The notes below the pieces were generated by a model, which saw only the letters and a program-made list of their open reading frames with translations, searched no databases and was not told the origin of the DNA. Positions 33,340-45,222 of a stretch of DNA of 64,000 bases are shown piece by piece; the first letter of the stretch is position 1, and every line of letters starts with the position of its first letter. Made by a program: the position numbers and the translations under genes. The stretch comes from Siphonodentalium dalli (taxonomy: Eukaryota > Mollusca > Scaphopoda > Gadilida > Siphonodentaliidae), in contig CP136066.1 of the NCBI GenBank assembly GCA_032622095.1, forward strand, positions 171,380,664 to 171,444,663. The letters run 5' to 3'.

Positions 33340-35523
33340 ATACTTCTGTGACATTATGCAAATACTTGATCAATATGACTTATTGAATTACTTTTACCAT
33401 TTTGCCACAGCGTCTTGTTTTCCAGACAAAAACTCATGGAAACCATTTTTTAACATATAGGGATGGAAACATCACACGCGGATGCATGGAAATCAAGAAC
33501 AAATTCTGACCCAAGTCTTTCACTCTTCAATAAAATACACATATAATTATGTCCTATGTTTGGCGCTTATGTAAATTATATTGTTCATCTATTTTTTTAA
33601 CCAAATAGTTTGGTAGAAGTTGATTGTGGAAAAATGTAATACTCTCACTTCTAGATTAATTAAATTGAAATCTTAGCAAGTCAACCTACTACATGTGGGC
33701 GGAATGAGACAAGTGAAACTCAAACAACTACATATTATAATGCTGGATGAACTCAATTGCGTTGCCTGCCGATTTTTTTATCATAGTAAATGCCGTATCA
33801 TTCATACCCGGTTAAGATTGAAATGCAGCCACCTGTTATGACCTGACAGATAATCATGTAAAAATGTTCCCTTTCTGTTTATGTGGGGAACTTGAGAAAA
33901 CTTACCACGATCTCTTTGAATTAACAGTTTATCAAGAGCCCAGAACTTCAGAAGAGAACTATATGACCCCCTACCCAATGTAGCCATATCTGAGAATATA
34001 ATGCGGGAATCAAGGGAGCTTAGCCAGCGCGAAAACAAAAACATATTTAGTGCAGTACAGACATAAATTATGAGAACAAAAAGATTTCCATGATTTGCAC
34101 GGGTAACAAATTGCTTTGGATTCCGGCCGCGTTATGCTGCAGCTCGATATTCCCCATTATATATGTACTACTAAATGTCTTCCGGTAACGATTACTTTGT
34201 ATGTTACTTACTTGTAACTATTCTGTATACACGTGAAATGATTCCATATAAAGGATGCTGCGATATTCACAGTGAACACCATTGAAATAGGAATTGGCCA
34301 TTACGTTTGACCCCTCCAATGGAGCCTGACGCATGCATATTACTATAGATGAGCATCATTTTTATCACGCAACACTCAATTATTGAAACTCCCCACCATT
34401 GTCATCATTTCACGATTCATCTCCTGTCTTCTACTTTCTCACACCTCTCCCCTCCCTCTCTCTCTAACTCCCTCCCTCCCACCGCCTCTTGCTATCCCTA
34501 ACACTATCTTCTCCCTGTTTCCATCCCTAACTCAAACTTAGATATATATCTCCATTTCTCCTAATAACATTATTACAATCCTTTACCGTCTGATCAATAC
34601 CCCTCCCTCACGTATTGTGGATGGGGCACGTCACCAAAGAGGCGAAGACTTCATATAAGCCCTCGGGCTTGTTGTCTGATACTCATTTCCATACATTATC
34701 TCTTGTATTTTGCATATTTGTATCATCTGTATATTATACTATGTTTGATTTGAAAATAAAAATATGTTTATACTAATTGCGTTGCCACTAGATTTTAGAG
34801 AGAAAGAAGAATAGTATAGTCTCAATTATATCCACGATTTAGTATTTTTAAACACTTGTAAAGTAGCTGAAATATTTTATGGAACATGCATGGCGATATA
34901 TATGTATACTCAAACTTTTATTCAATCAAATGGGAAATCCAATTGATGATTTAAAAGCAGCGATGCAAGTTGATGAATGATTCATTCCAGCAACATCTGA
35001 AAACATAATCACGTGACAATGTATGCTCGTTGATCGAACGAAAACCAAGCATTCGCGTATACACTTACATGTGGACATTTATTATCATTATCAGTTCAGC
35101 TGATTAGTTCGGTCATATTTGTCGCTCTTTGTATATATTTCATCCGGTGTCCGGCCTTAATCGTTCGCAACATAGCGGTGTATTAGTGGCTTTTGATAAC
35201 TGTTTGCTATGTGATTGTATAACATGCGCGACAGTTCCACAAAGAAAATCGTCCCTATTCCAATTATCTTTACAGAGTAATGGCTCTTGTTTCTAGTTAT
35301 ATCAATTAGTTATATTAATTATAGAGCTACAGTACTGTATGTGGTATAACGTGTGATCCGACCCTCTTATCTCCTCTCGTCCCTATACATTATTTTAAGG
35401 CTCAACGTGACGAAGTCAAGTTTGCATGGCGGTCAGGAAATGTTTGAATATCTGGCTATATACCCCGGAGTCTCTCGTGAACAAGGATCTCAGATAATAT
35501 GTAAAGGACTTGGAGGAGCGTGT
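33340..35523 (+). repeat. LINE C-terminus and 3' region, copy B, interrupted
   Basis: Aligns with 8135-9249 in the same orientation over two segments, about 33340-33754 and 34787-35523. The interruption is a 5'-truncated LINE with its duplication. The frame 33233-33460 reads YFCDIMQILDQYDLLNYF and FATASCFPDKNSWK, comparable to the post-RT end of the LINE relic at 27475. The rest is probably 3' UTR. Copy B ends where the atgggag-type repeat begins. Confidence 0.7.
33767..34774 (+). mobile_element. 5'-truncated LINE insertion with 12-bp TSD
   Basis: Bounded by perfect 12-bp duplications AATTGCGTTGCC at 33755-33766 and 34775-34786. The 5' end lies inside a decayed post-RT coding region. Plus-strand frames read CKNVPFLFMWGT, LYDPLPNVAISENIM and ENKNIFSAVQT, resembling the C-rich end of LINE proteins. 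A pyrimidine-rich 3' UTR (about 34440-34520) follows, and the element ends in tttgaaaataaaaatatg. The paralogous site at 8555-8575 lacks the insertion. Confidence 0.82.
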
Positions 35524-35524
35524 C

Positions 35525-36200
35525 TAAATGGGAGCAGTCGATTTTTTCCGAAATTCTGTTTAAAAACATATAGCCACAACCACCCATCTTGGATTTCAAA
35601 TTTTAATCAATGCTCACACAGTGTACCCCGCGTTTATTGGAGAAATGTTTTGAAATTTGAGCAGACAAGTTTAGGATTACCACAAGATGGGAGCATTGAA
35701 GGATTTTCGACGAAATGCATGGCCGCCGGCAGCCATCTTAGCTTTTATAATGTGCACGACTAAATGCTTTAGCACACCATACAGACCACTTCCCGTATCC
35801 GGGTGACCACCAGATGGGAGTTTTACATTGTTTACGAATTTTTCTTTAGATATGGCCGCCACCCCGGCCATCATGGATTTTATTCCTTGCATGACTAAAA
35901 CCTTCAGCACACCAAGCAGGTTACACCCTGAACTCATCGTCACTAAACTCCATATGTATCATTGGGTGACAACTAGATGGGAGACATCGATTTTTCCGAA
36001 ATTCGTTAAAAAACGGCCATCATTTGATTTGAAATTCGAATCCATGTACACACTCCGCAGCCCGCATTTATCGGAAACTATTTAGAAAAATTACAGGCAT
36101 GTTTATGATCACCTATAAATGGGTTTGATAAAAATAACATGGCTGTTGGCAGCATCTTGAATTTAACTCTTTGCATTACTAAATACTCCGACATGCTCTA
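35525..36200. repeat. Dispersed 'gatgggag / ggccgcc' repeat, three to four units
   Basis: Units of roughly 170-200 bp repeat atgggag, ccgaaattc, catggccgccggcagccatc (35719) and tgcatgactaaa. Similar text is at 50045-50270 and a fragment at 38150-38200. Frames across it (35353-35763, 35677-35943) are repeat translations, not genes. Confidence 0.7.
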
Positions 36201-37429
36201 TGCAGTCAACATTATTATTTTTAATCTGATTAATCCCAGACTCCATATGGCTCTTCGGGTTTACCTCTGGTATTATACTTGAACCTTACCTTTCCTCGGT
36301 CCGAAAGCTTATCGCTCCATTGACTGTAATGTATGGAATTATCCCCACTAATTTATATTTTCTCTCAACTCATAAAATTAGTAATTCAGATTTATGTTGC
36401 TTCGTGAACAATGTAGTTGTGAACAATCATCCAAATGCCAATAATTGTGAAAAATAACAAGGATCAGTTTTGCCTGACCAGAGAATACAATCATATATTA
36501 CAGATCGGTCGCATCTTCTGAAATACGAAAAGAAAGATAAATTGAATGTACTCCATGTGAATAAAGAGCAAATTTGTGAACAATTATCAAATTCTTTTTT
36601 ATCTTCTTCATAAGTCATTGCTTCGTATGTAATTTTCTATAAACCATAGCATATTATATGTATGCAGTTAGCCAAATGTCGGATAGTGCATCCATATAGT
36701 GACGGCACATTTTACCGATTAAGTAAAACACGGTGAATTTTTCCAAAATAATAGTCTAGATAAAAATCAATTACAAACCATTCTGCTATCAATATATAAA
36801 GCCAAATCGAGGGTTTATGATATGTGCAAGCAAAGATGGATCCAAGATTCTACACTATACAAGGTGTTCAGTAACTTGTGTGTCCCGTTTAACATAAAGT
36901 GTCAGACAGTCTTGTATCCATAATCCACGGATCGTAACAAGAACCTAGCGCTGATTTTTTATGTATTTTCTTATTTTTGTGACATATCTTTTAATTTATA
37001 TCATAACGGGCTTACCCGTTTCCTATGTCGAAGAAGTAAAAGTTGTCACTTCTAAACAGCTCGGCAGAGGATGTCAAACGGCCATTATCACCACGGTTGA
37101 GCACGGGTGCGTTGATGCTAGACACGATAATATATAGGACCCCCAGTCCTGGTTCCACACAGAAAGATCAAGAATGTGGATACAACGTTGAGTATCTGAG
37201 GAAATCACTATAAATGTGTTACATCCTGGTCCGATTTCATGGATTAATATAAGGAAGTTAAGATCGAACAACTTCTAACGTCACATGACAAGCTCCGAGG
37301 CTGGAATATATTATCCAGTACACCATGTGCATGGTCAGATAGCTATGTTCTATTTCCAAACGAAGTCCATGCAATATGAGTTCCATAGATATAGCGTTTG
37401 TTATTGTTGTTGGTGTTAACCAGAAGAGA
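36201..37429. other. No gene seen
   Basis: AT-rich sequence. The phrase tgtcgaagaagtaaaagttgt (37026) relates to 24067. Small frames on both strands lack motifs. Confidence 0.35.
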
Positions 37430-37472
37430 GCGTGTGTGAGAGAGAGAAAGAGAGGGAGAGAGAGAGAGAGAG
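37430..37472. repeat. (GA)n microsatellite
   Basis: Imperfect GA dinucleotide run of about 40 bp. Confidence 0.9.
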
Positions 37473-39195
37473 ATATGTGCCATGTTCATCCATATAATAT
37501 TCTCCAGAATATAATTTCATCCAGAAATATATAATGTGTTAGTATCTGATACACAGGCACGAAAAACACACGCTATACTTCATCTTTTTGAAATATGAAC
37601 ATGAAAATTGCCAATGATTAGCATCTAGACAGGCCTCAAGCTGTCAAATTGTTGAAAATTTCCAACCTGACACCCTGCATCCCTAAGCTTGGACAATTTC
37701 CAACTGATGGCCATTTCCCTTTCAATATTTGACCAAAAGTAGGAAAATGTGCAAAGTTTAGTCAAAAAACAACACAATCCCCTCTAATTACAATTTCAAT
37801 GTATTGCTGGTGTGATTGTTCCAGCTATAATGTTTTGTCAGGTATAAAATTTCCAACTGTTGAAAATGTTAACCAAAGTTGAGGGGTGTGAGTCCCGGAA
37901 TAAATTTTCAGGCACGTATGCTGATTTTTTTCCCTTTCGACCCTTATTGGGACCCACCCACCCCCGCGTTCAATTTTTTTTCCGTTTTCGGCTGTTTTTT
38001 CCGACCATTTTTGGACACCCACCCCCTGTTAACACTAACACAGATATTTGCGGGGTAATTCACTGTAAACAGCTGTATATGAATTTTATGTGCATACTTT
38101 TCTGTCATGGGTGGTATACATTGACATGTAAACAGTCATTTTGGGGTCATTCGGCCAAAAAACATGGCTGCCAGCGGCCATCTTGAATTTCAAAATTTGC
38201 AACAAAATACAGCACGATAACTGCCTGCAGTCAGTTTAGCAGTTATACTTGCATTATTTCTCTTATCCTAAGGTGTTTTAAACCAAACTCATTGCAAAAA
38301 CAGTCAACAAACTTGCAGGAATAAAAAGTTTGAGTTGCGGAAATAATTGTGTGTTGGTCCTATCGACCGCCCACCCACCTCGGCATACGTGCCCGGAAAA
38401 TCCCCCTGGCCCCTCGTGAATTTTACGGATTCGAATAGCTATTCGCATCCGTTACTCTACCCGTCCGTCAGTTGCGAAACTTCTCTATTACCAGAATCCT
38501 CTTTTTTTTGGGGTAAATTAGGAACCCGTCGGCACCTGCATGTATTATCAGTAGAATATGTTAATCGGTTGTATGTTTATTTATGTTTATGTTATTAATT
38601 AAACGGACATGGCTCATTGGAACAGCCAAATTGTGTCTACGTAATTCGAAGGGGTGGTTACCAGAAGTAGATAAATGTACCAAATATTGATAAACCGGCT
38701 TCATATGCTCACATACCATTTTCAATGCTGTTTTCAAATTTTCGCCAGAAGTCAGACAAACGCTCTTTATTACTACCATATCAGGAATAGACTAACACAG
38801 AACGCTCTTTTTTGTTCTATGTCGTGAAAATGGCTGTTTTTGTTTGGGACCCAAACACCATGATCATAGTTGTATTTTTCATAACTACTATTCGTGTTTT
38901 TTGGGGGTTATAGAATTCTAGAAGAAAAGTAGTTCAGGTATGTATCGACCTATTTCCATACTGGGAACAATCAAAAGCTACTAATATTATGTGTATTTTG
39001 GAAACCAAATCGTCATGTGACTTTAATAGCACATCGATCTTACCACTGACTATGACCCGATAACAACATAATTAAGTACAAAATAATCACGGCAAACAAA
39101 ATCATATCAACTTACGGTGAGTGGCAAGAAATTTGAACGAAACGATTTTCTCACAAAGTTGACACATATGGACTAGTATATAGTCAATTCTGCGA
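37473..39195. other. Mosaic of dispersed repeat fragments, no gene
   Basis: Contains cacccaccccc-type phrases (37967, 38022) also seen near 46275, and a catggctgccagcggccatc fragment at 38163. The segment 38750-38830 resembles, inverted, part of the TTAA MITE at 26650-26710. No coding motif was recognised. Confidence 0.4.
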
Positions 39196-39201
39196 AAATA
39201 T

Positions 39202-39350
39202 TTTGACCGTCCAACAAATTTACGACTATTATTAGCCATTTGTAATCGTTATCAGTCACGTGTTCATTGTGCGAAAGGTGTCTATTATTGAACAGCACAT
39301 TGAAACTAAGAAGTGTAGAGTTCGCTATTGAATGTAAATATAATAACGAA
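39202..39350. repeat. ~145-bp repeat, second copy at 42751-42895
   Basis: Same-orientation copies share tacgactattattagccatt and gtgttcattgtgcgaaaggt. They are two members of a local duplication. Confidence 0.85.
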
Positions 39351-39436
39351 CCAAAGCCGGACGCTTTGGGTCGTATATAGACTATATCTGATTTTATGAC
39401 GTCACCAATTATTACCGCCACGAAGTGGGTGTACAC

Positions 39437-39487
39437 TGGTGTTCAGATCTGTATAGACTCATGGTCGAATGGAGAAATATATTCTTG
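39437..39487. repeat. 51-bp direct repeat, left copy
   Basis: Identical over 51 bp to 41250-41300, same orientation; begins tggtgttcagatctg and ends aatatattcttg. The pair brackets 1.76 kb of tandem-repeat-rich DNA. Confidence 0.95.
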
Positions 39488-41249
39488 GATATTTTTTTTG
39501 TACCTTACTCAATCGTACCAATAGAATCACGTATATGCTGAAATTGTAAAGTTAACGGCAACGGTGTATAATACGTTTTTGAAAATATGATAAATCGTAT
39601 CCATAGGGTCAGGACAGGCTGAAATTGTAAACTTAAAGTCACTTGTTGTTGAAAATATAAATAATCCGATAGACTGAAAATAATGTGTAACCCATTGGGA
39701 ACCCCTAGTTTAGTGAAGTGCATTGTGGTAGTTTAATTGTGTTTCTCCTCCATTTTTATTTTCTAGAATTATCACCAAGATTTCTCCACTTGATTCTCTT
39801 AAAATCTACCCTGATCGGTCAAATTCTTTTGATAATTCTATCTAAATACATCTTAGCTACTATTCGGATCTGCTGTCCCGGTCTAAAAATGGATAGTTTG
39901 ACCAAAACGACTATTGACAAAACTTTGTTTACAAATTGAGCGCACTCGATGACCCGTCCACGCTGCAAATTTAATATCGAAAACAAATTCAATTTCTTCC
40001 ATCTAAAACATAATTACGCGCTGAACTCTGTCATTTTAAGAATATAGTAGTATTACACACATATACACCAAGTTTCAGCTCAAAATTTTTGAAAAATGAC
40101 AGTTTTATAGACATAAATCGATTGTAATGGGAAATCCTGTGTAACACTAACAGTGTGTTAAATTTTATCATCGAAAAAAAAAATCATTTCTTCGATCTAA
40201 AAAATAATTACGTGCTGTACCCTGTCATTTTAGGAATATTTAAGTATCCCAAACACAGACACCAAGTCTGAGCCTAAATTTTTGAAAAATAAGAGATTTA
40301 TCGACATAAATGGATTTGTATATGGCAGATGCCATGTTAAATAAATTTTATGGCCCTGCAAATGTTTTCTGAGCTGTTCGATATTGGGCACTAGAGTCCA
40401 TATTTGACCGGTTCACCCTGATAATTGTGTGACAGTACAGTCGCGTTACTTTATACGTCAACATTGGTCATTATCACTCGACAAATTTATTTCGGTCTAT
40501 CGTGTCAAGCCCTATTTCCCCCGCGTAGCCTGACTAAGTGTCAACATTGGTCTTTATCGCTCCACTAGTTTGTATCGTTTCATCGGTATGAATTCCATAT
40601 CCAATTATCCACATATAACCAACCCAACCTCTAATCCCGGTCCAATTTATTTATTTCTTTCATCGGTATATAGTCATGTTACGTAATATTTTATTTCGTG
40701 ATACTTGTACTTATATGTCTATGGTATTACTATAGTATACTGTATACGTATATCAATTGCTTTTCCTTTCTATATAATCCTGGTGCCATCTATAGAGATA
40801 ATTTCAGACACCCCCCCCCCCCCTCAATTTTATATCATTGCTGATTTAGTACAGTCGCGATGCATTACATGGCAAGATTGATCCACTAATTTATGTCAGT
40901 TCATCGGTACAAACCCCTTTTCTCCGAGTCCATATAACCAACCCAACATCTAAAAGAACTCCATAAATGACTATTCTGGCACTATATAGAGATGACTAAG
41001 ATTCTGACACCCCCCTATTTTATAGCCTTGTTGCAACAGTAGAGTTGATATGCATAATATGTCAACATTGGTCGTTATCGCTCTACAAATTTATATCGGT
41101 TCAACCCTTAGTTCCCTGTATCGCCCACCCCTCCCTCAATTTATTTTTTCATTTGTATTATAGTCTCGTCACATACACATTTTATCTTTTGTAACTTTTG
41201 CTTCAACGCGTCGAGTTGGCTGCAGACAATACAAAACTGACAACATTTT
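39488..41249. repeat. Tandem-repeat-rich segment between 51-bp direct repeats
   Basis: Two ~190-bp copies lie at about 39975-40165 and 40170-40335 (attacgcgctg/attacgtgctg, ccaagt, tttttgaaaaat). Three to four looser units at 40430-41110 each contain gtcaacattggtc, a tcatcggta-type phrase and ccaacccaac. A C14-type run lies near 40810. No open frame of note. Confidence 0.65.
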
Positions 41250-41300
41250 TGGTGTTCAGATCTGTATAGACTCATGGTCGAATGGAGAAATATATTCTTG
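41250..41300. repeat. 51-bp direct repeat, right copy
   Basis: Identical to 39437-39487 in the same orientation. Confidence 0.95.
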
Positions 41301-42119
41301 TTATCTAATACGACGCTGTTGTTTTGAATTTGGGGAGCACGAATGTCTCACAGTAGATCGGTGGGCATAAAGCATTAATGTCGTAATCGGCTGCCAAGAG
41401 GCCAATCAAAATCAGTCGACGTGCAACATTCTCCTATTTATATAAACGTCATACAATCATTTATTTGTTTTTATTTATAAGGGAAAGTAGGTTCATACTG
41501 AATTTCTAACGGGTCTACTCCGACACTCTACTGGATCAAATCATTGGACCCAAAGAAGTTTTAATATATTTTAAATAAGCTAAAATCACCACAACTCAAC
41601 ACGATCTACGTGTATCTCAAAGCTTTATTTTCCAACTGATTCACAGCAGTTGATCAATACTGCATGGTTCTGTAGAGAATATACCGTGCGAAAGGAAATA
41701 AGATAATATGGATTTGATTGTTATCATAAGTCTGCATACTTATATGCATCTGATAATCCATATAGAATGAAAACACATACTTATGAACAAAGCAGAAGAT
41801 ACATTCAGTTCCACGCGAATTCGTTCAATGGTGAAAGTTACACGATGACGTTGTTTGTCGACTATCGTTGAAATCGACATGATGCATGTTATGAGTGAAA
41901 TGAACATCCTGCGTATCTGAAGCGGAGAGCTTCCCCAGTACGCCAAATAGTATACTGATTAGTTTCAGTTCCATACACTCTCGACAACATATATAACTAT
42001 TGATAATAACCCCATCTATAAAGTGATTTTAACAATAATTGTTTTAAACGCTACATGTAGACACGCCTATGTTATTGTTTTAGCTCTGGTTCATTTATTA
42101 CGCTTGCGTGTGATCAAAT
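41301..42119. other. No gene seen
   Basis: Unremarkable AT-rich sequence; minus frame 41740-41946 unrecognised. Confidence 0.35.
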
Positions 42120-43030
42120 TAACAGTTACGCTGAATACACGTCATAAGACTTAAGTTCGTCTAGAGATCACGACTACGATGAACAGAGGCTCATAAGGCT
42201 GGTGCACAAACTGGCACATTTGTTTGGTATATTTTTAAAGGCAAATCGTCATAGATAACTACCTGGTGTCAGAATATAAAGGACAATATTGCGCATAAAA
42301 TGCATCTGTATCAAAGCTACCACAAAGATAAGTAAAATTCCTGTACTTCCCCCTGTAATGGTGCAACTAACTTTATGGTGTATTCTTGTGAGATAATGTA
42401 ATGCTATGTATAGGCAAATTTCGGTCACACCGTTACGGGTGGAACTACGAAGTTTTTAGAAGTGTAAAAATGGTCCACGAGATGAGGGACCATGCAGGCT
42501 GACAAATTAAATAAGTCGCTCTTTAAAAGCTTTCGGCCTTAGGCCTTCTTCGGTTGACATTATTCAGACAGAATCACATGATGGCATTCGGATAAACACA
42601 CAAATAACAATCATTGTTATTTGAACGCCGTCGTGTGATTTTGTCTGAATAATATCAACTTCTTTCACAAAGTTTTTACTGCTCACATAGTTAGCTGATG
42701 TACAGATGCATTTTAAAAGCATTTTTGAGTTTATTCTGAGAATTATGTTTTGACCGTCCAACACACTTACGACTATTATTAGCCATTTGTAATCGTTATC
42801 GGTACGTGTTCATTGTGCGAAAGGTATCTATTATTCAACAGAACATTGCAACTAATATGTGTAGTATTCGTTATTGAATGTGAATGTAATAATATAATAA
42901 TAGTTACGCTGAATACACGCGAGTTCTAAGTTTGTCTAGAGATCTCGACTCCGATGAACAGAGGCTCCTAAGGCTGCGTGCACACACCGGCACATTTGTT
43001 GATATATCGTCATAGAAAACTATCTGGTGT
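42120..43030. repeat. Locally duplicated segments
   Basis: 42120-42270 and 42900-43030 are diverged same-orientation copies (gttacgctgaatacac, gatgaacagaggctc, ggcacatttgtt). The 145-bp copy 42751-42895 sits between. A short complementary element (ggccttaggcc, 42535-42545) is discussed as a possible ribozyme-like relic. Confidence 0.65.
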
Positions 43031-43390
43031 AAAGTTAACTGGTTAAGTTTTTATCAAAACACAGCTGTTAATATTGGATAAACTGTCATTTGGACTAAAG
43101 TTCCCAGTTGTATGAGCAAAATAAGTAGTGTTTTATGCGGTTTCGGACCAACATTAGTGAAATTTGCAGGTTTGGAGGTGATTGGTTCCCGAAAATGCCA
43201 GATGCAAATAAAACGCATACCTTCCTGCTATTTTTACACCCCCCCCCCCCCTATTGACGAACAGTTTACGAATGGTGTTTATGGTCACGTTGCCTTGCAT
43301 TCAGTTCCGCCCATCGTTGTTATTACTGAATTGTGTTATCCACCTTGTTGAATAGAGTGTATGTTTACTTGCTTCGTTTGTGATCATGTA
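43031..43390. other. No gene seen
   Basis: A 79-codon frame (43112-43351) spans a poly-C run near 43240 and has no recognised motif. Confidence 0.35.
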
Positions 43391-45222
43391 TCTTATCTAT
43401 CTTCTAAGATGTAACATTTACGAACGGTGTTTATGGTATCGGGCCATGACATGTGAAACATGAGTTTCATCCATCTTTGATGCCTGTTGATGGACATGGT
43501 TGTTCACGTCGATACAGTGTGTATGCATGGTAATTGTTGTGCAGGAGGTTACAGGGAACTAACAACGGTGGAATATGCTATATATATTATATTGATTCAT
43601 TTAAACAATGTTCATGATTCTCTTCAATCAAATTGTCTGTGAATTGTACATATAATTATGGTATACCTGTGTATGTTAGCAGCTAAATGTTCTAAAAATC
43701 TGACAGTAGTATCGAATGTACTGAGTCTGGAATGATACAGGCGTGGCTCGAAGCAAAACCATTTGTGATATGAGTTGTCTTAATGAGTGGCGGTTTTGAA
43801 TTTTGCAGAATAATATATGGGACATCATCAATCAATTTTAAAAATTTTAAACCCAAAATAAATGTCGCTAAACAAAAACAGTTAGTTCCTTCTTCGGGTC
43901 TATATGTGATCATGTTACGCATTCAGCTTCAATGACGTACAGTTTAGGAACATTGATCTCGGCGGAATGTGGCGGCCATGAATTCCATCCAACCTTGATG
44001 CTTTTCTGACGCCAGGCACAAATTGCTAAAATCAGTTAGCACATCACTGACTGCATATAACGCCATGAAACTCCGATATTCTATACTTTCCGGATTTGTC
44101 GTTTGCATTAACATTCCTATCTGACCATTTGATCCACGAGACACCTTGATCCGAGCGAGCACAATGAGAGCGTACTCGATGTTAAGGAACATTCTCTCGA
44201 TAATAATATCCAATGCGGTAATGTTTGTCATAAAGTCACCGACTGGCTCCGGTCGCATTGAATAGGTGTCATTATATAGAGGATAACTGAACTTTTCGAT
44301 GTGCCCGACTGCAAACGTTAGCAACTCTTTTGTAATTTTATTGCACATTCTGTCGATATTTCCCTCGCATTGATTGCTGCCCACGCGACTGTCAGCACGT
44401 GACTTATGTAACATATCACGTAATACGTGGCCAGCAACATTGTTCCCACATGTTTTTAATTTGATAATGATATCATTGACGATAGCTAACCATTTATTCA
44501 TTATGACTTCCGATCTTCGCAATTCTCTTCTGACAGCATGACTGTCCCCTTTATTTGTATCTGCCGATCGTACCACGAAGAACTCTTCTAAAGGTTCATC
44601 AGTGGAATTGAGAATGGCACACATAAATGTAACACAGGTGCCACGTTCAAGAGGGTACTGTTGTCTGTTTTGTATCTGCCGATCGTATCACGAAGAACTC
44701 TTCTAAAGGTTCATTAGTGGAATTGAGAATGGCACACATAAATGTAACAAAGGTGCCACGTTCAAGAGGGTACTGTTGTCTAGAATACATCCAAAGATCA
44801 ATCGTCTTATTAAATGACGTAAGCAATGATTTCATTGTGTCTATATACTGGCGTCTGACTGTATGGGTAGGACACCTCGTCATTACATATGCTGATACTC
44901 GTTGTTTCATGTCATGGGATACAATCCCGGTTCCATACATTACCTCTGTTGCTTCCAAGGTGTTCACGATATGAGACATATGACCCGTCTGCGTACAAGC
45001 CGGGTTTGTTTGAGAGAGTTCAATTATATTACCAACTATCTCCAGCTTTGCGCCTGATATTATTCCTGCGATATCATCAGTGATCAGACACAGCCATAGA
45101 AAACAACACAGCCGCCTGCGGACATATATAAGATCAGATTCCGAGATACCGACCAACAAGTTCATTTCAGGAACAAAATAATGAGGCAAGATTCTGTCAT
45201 TCAAATACTGATCAAGTCTCTT
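43391..45222 (-). pseudogene. Truncated, frameshifted copy of the cGLR/Mab-21 gene
   Basis: Minus-strand duplicate of 29218-31020, in the same orientation. The upstream piece (45222-44647) retains ILPHYFVPEMNLLVGIS, DDIAGI and SRQQYPLERGTFVTF. The downstream piece (44624-43944) carries EPLEEFFVVRSAD, SYPLYNDTYS and the closing HQGWMEFMAATFRR. The nucleotidyltransferase core (GS, DxD and third Asp) and most of the first 265 residues are absent because homology stops at 45222. A 115-bp tandem duplication at 44554-44783 throws the two pieces out of frame. The ATG at 45282 belongs to unrelated joined sequence and could begin a 211-residue chimera. No catalytic activity is possible; a decoy or regulatory-RNA role would be speculation. 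Confidence 0.88.
44554..44783. repeat. 115-bp tandem duplication inside the cGLR pseudogene
   Basis: Copy 1 is 44554-44668 and copy 2 is 44669-44783, with only a few differences (taccacgaag/tatcacgaag, tcatcagtgg/tcattagtgg, aacacagg/aacaaagg). A length of 115 is not a multiple of three, so the reading frame is shifted. Confidence 0.9.

Noticed and set aside
8135-35523. Host segmental duplication between 8.1-9.2 kb and 33.3-35.5 kb
   Set aside because: Context and encoded residues point to a shared LINE 3' end rather than duplicated host sequence, though not proven.
35353-36085. Frames of 85-136 codons suggesting a gene
   Set aside because: They lie across a LINE 3' region and the tandem gatgggag/ggccgcc repeat; the amino-acid pattern repeats with the DNA repeat.
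39437-41300. LTR retrotransposon bounded by the 51-bp repeats
   Set aside because: Repeats are too short, lack TG...CA ends, and no gag, protease or RT frame lies between.
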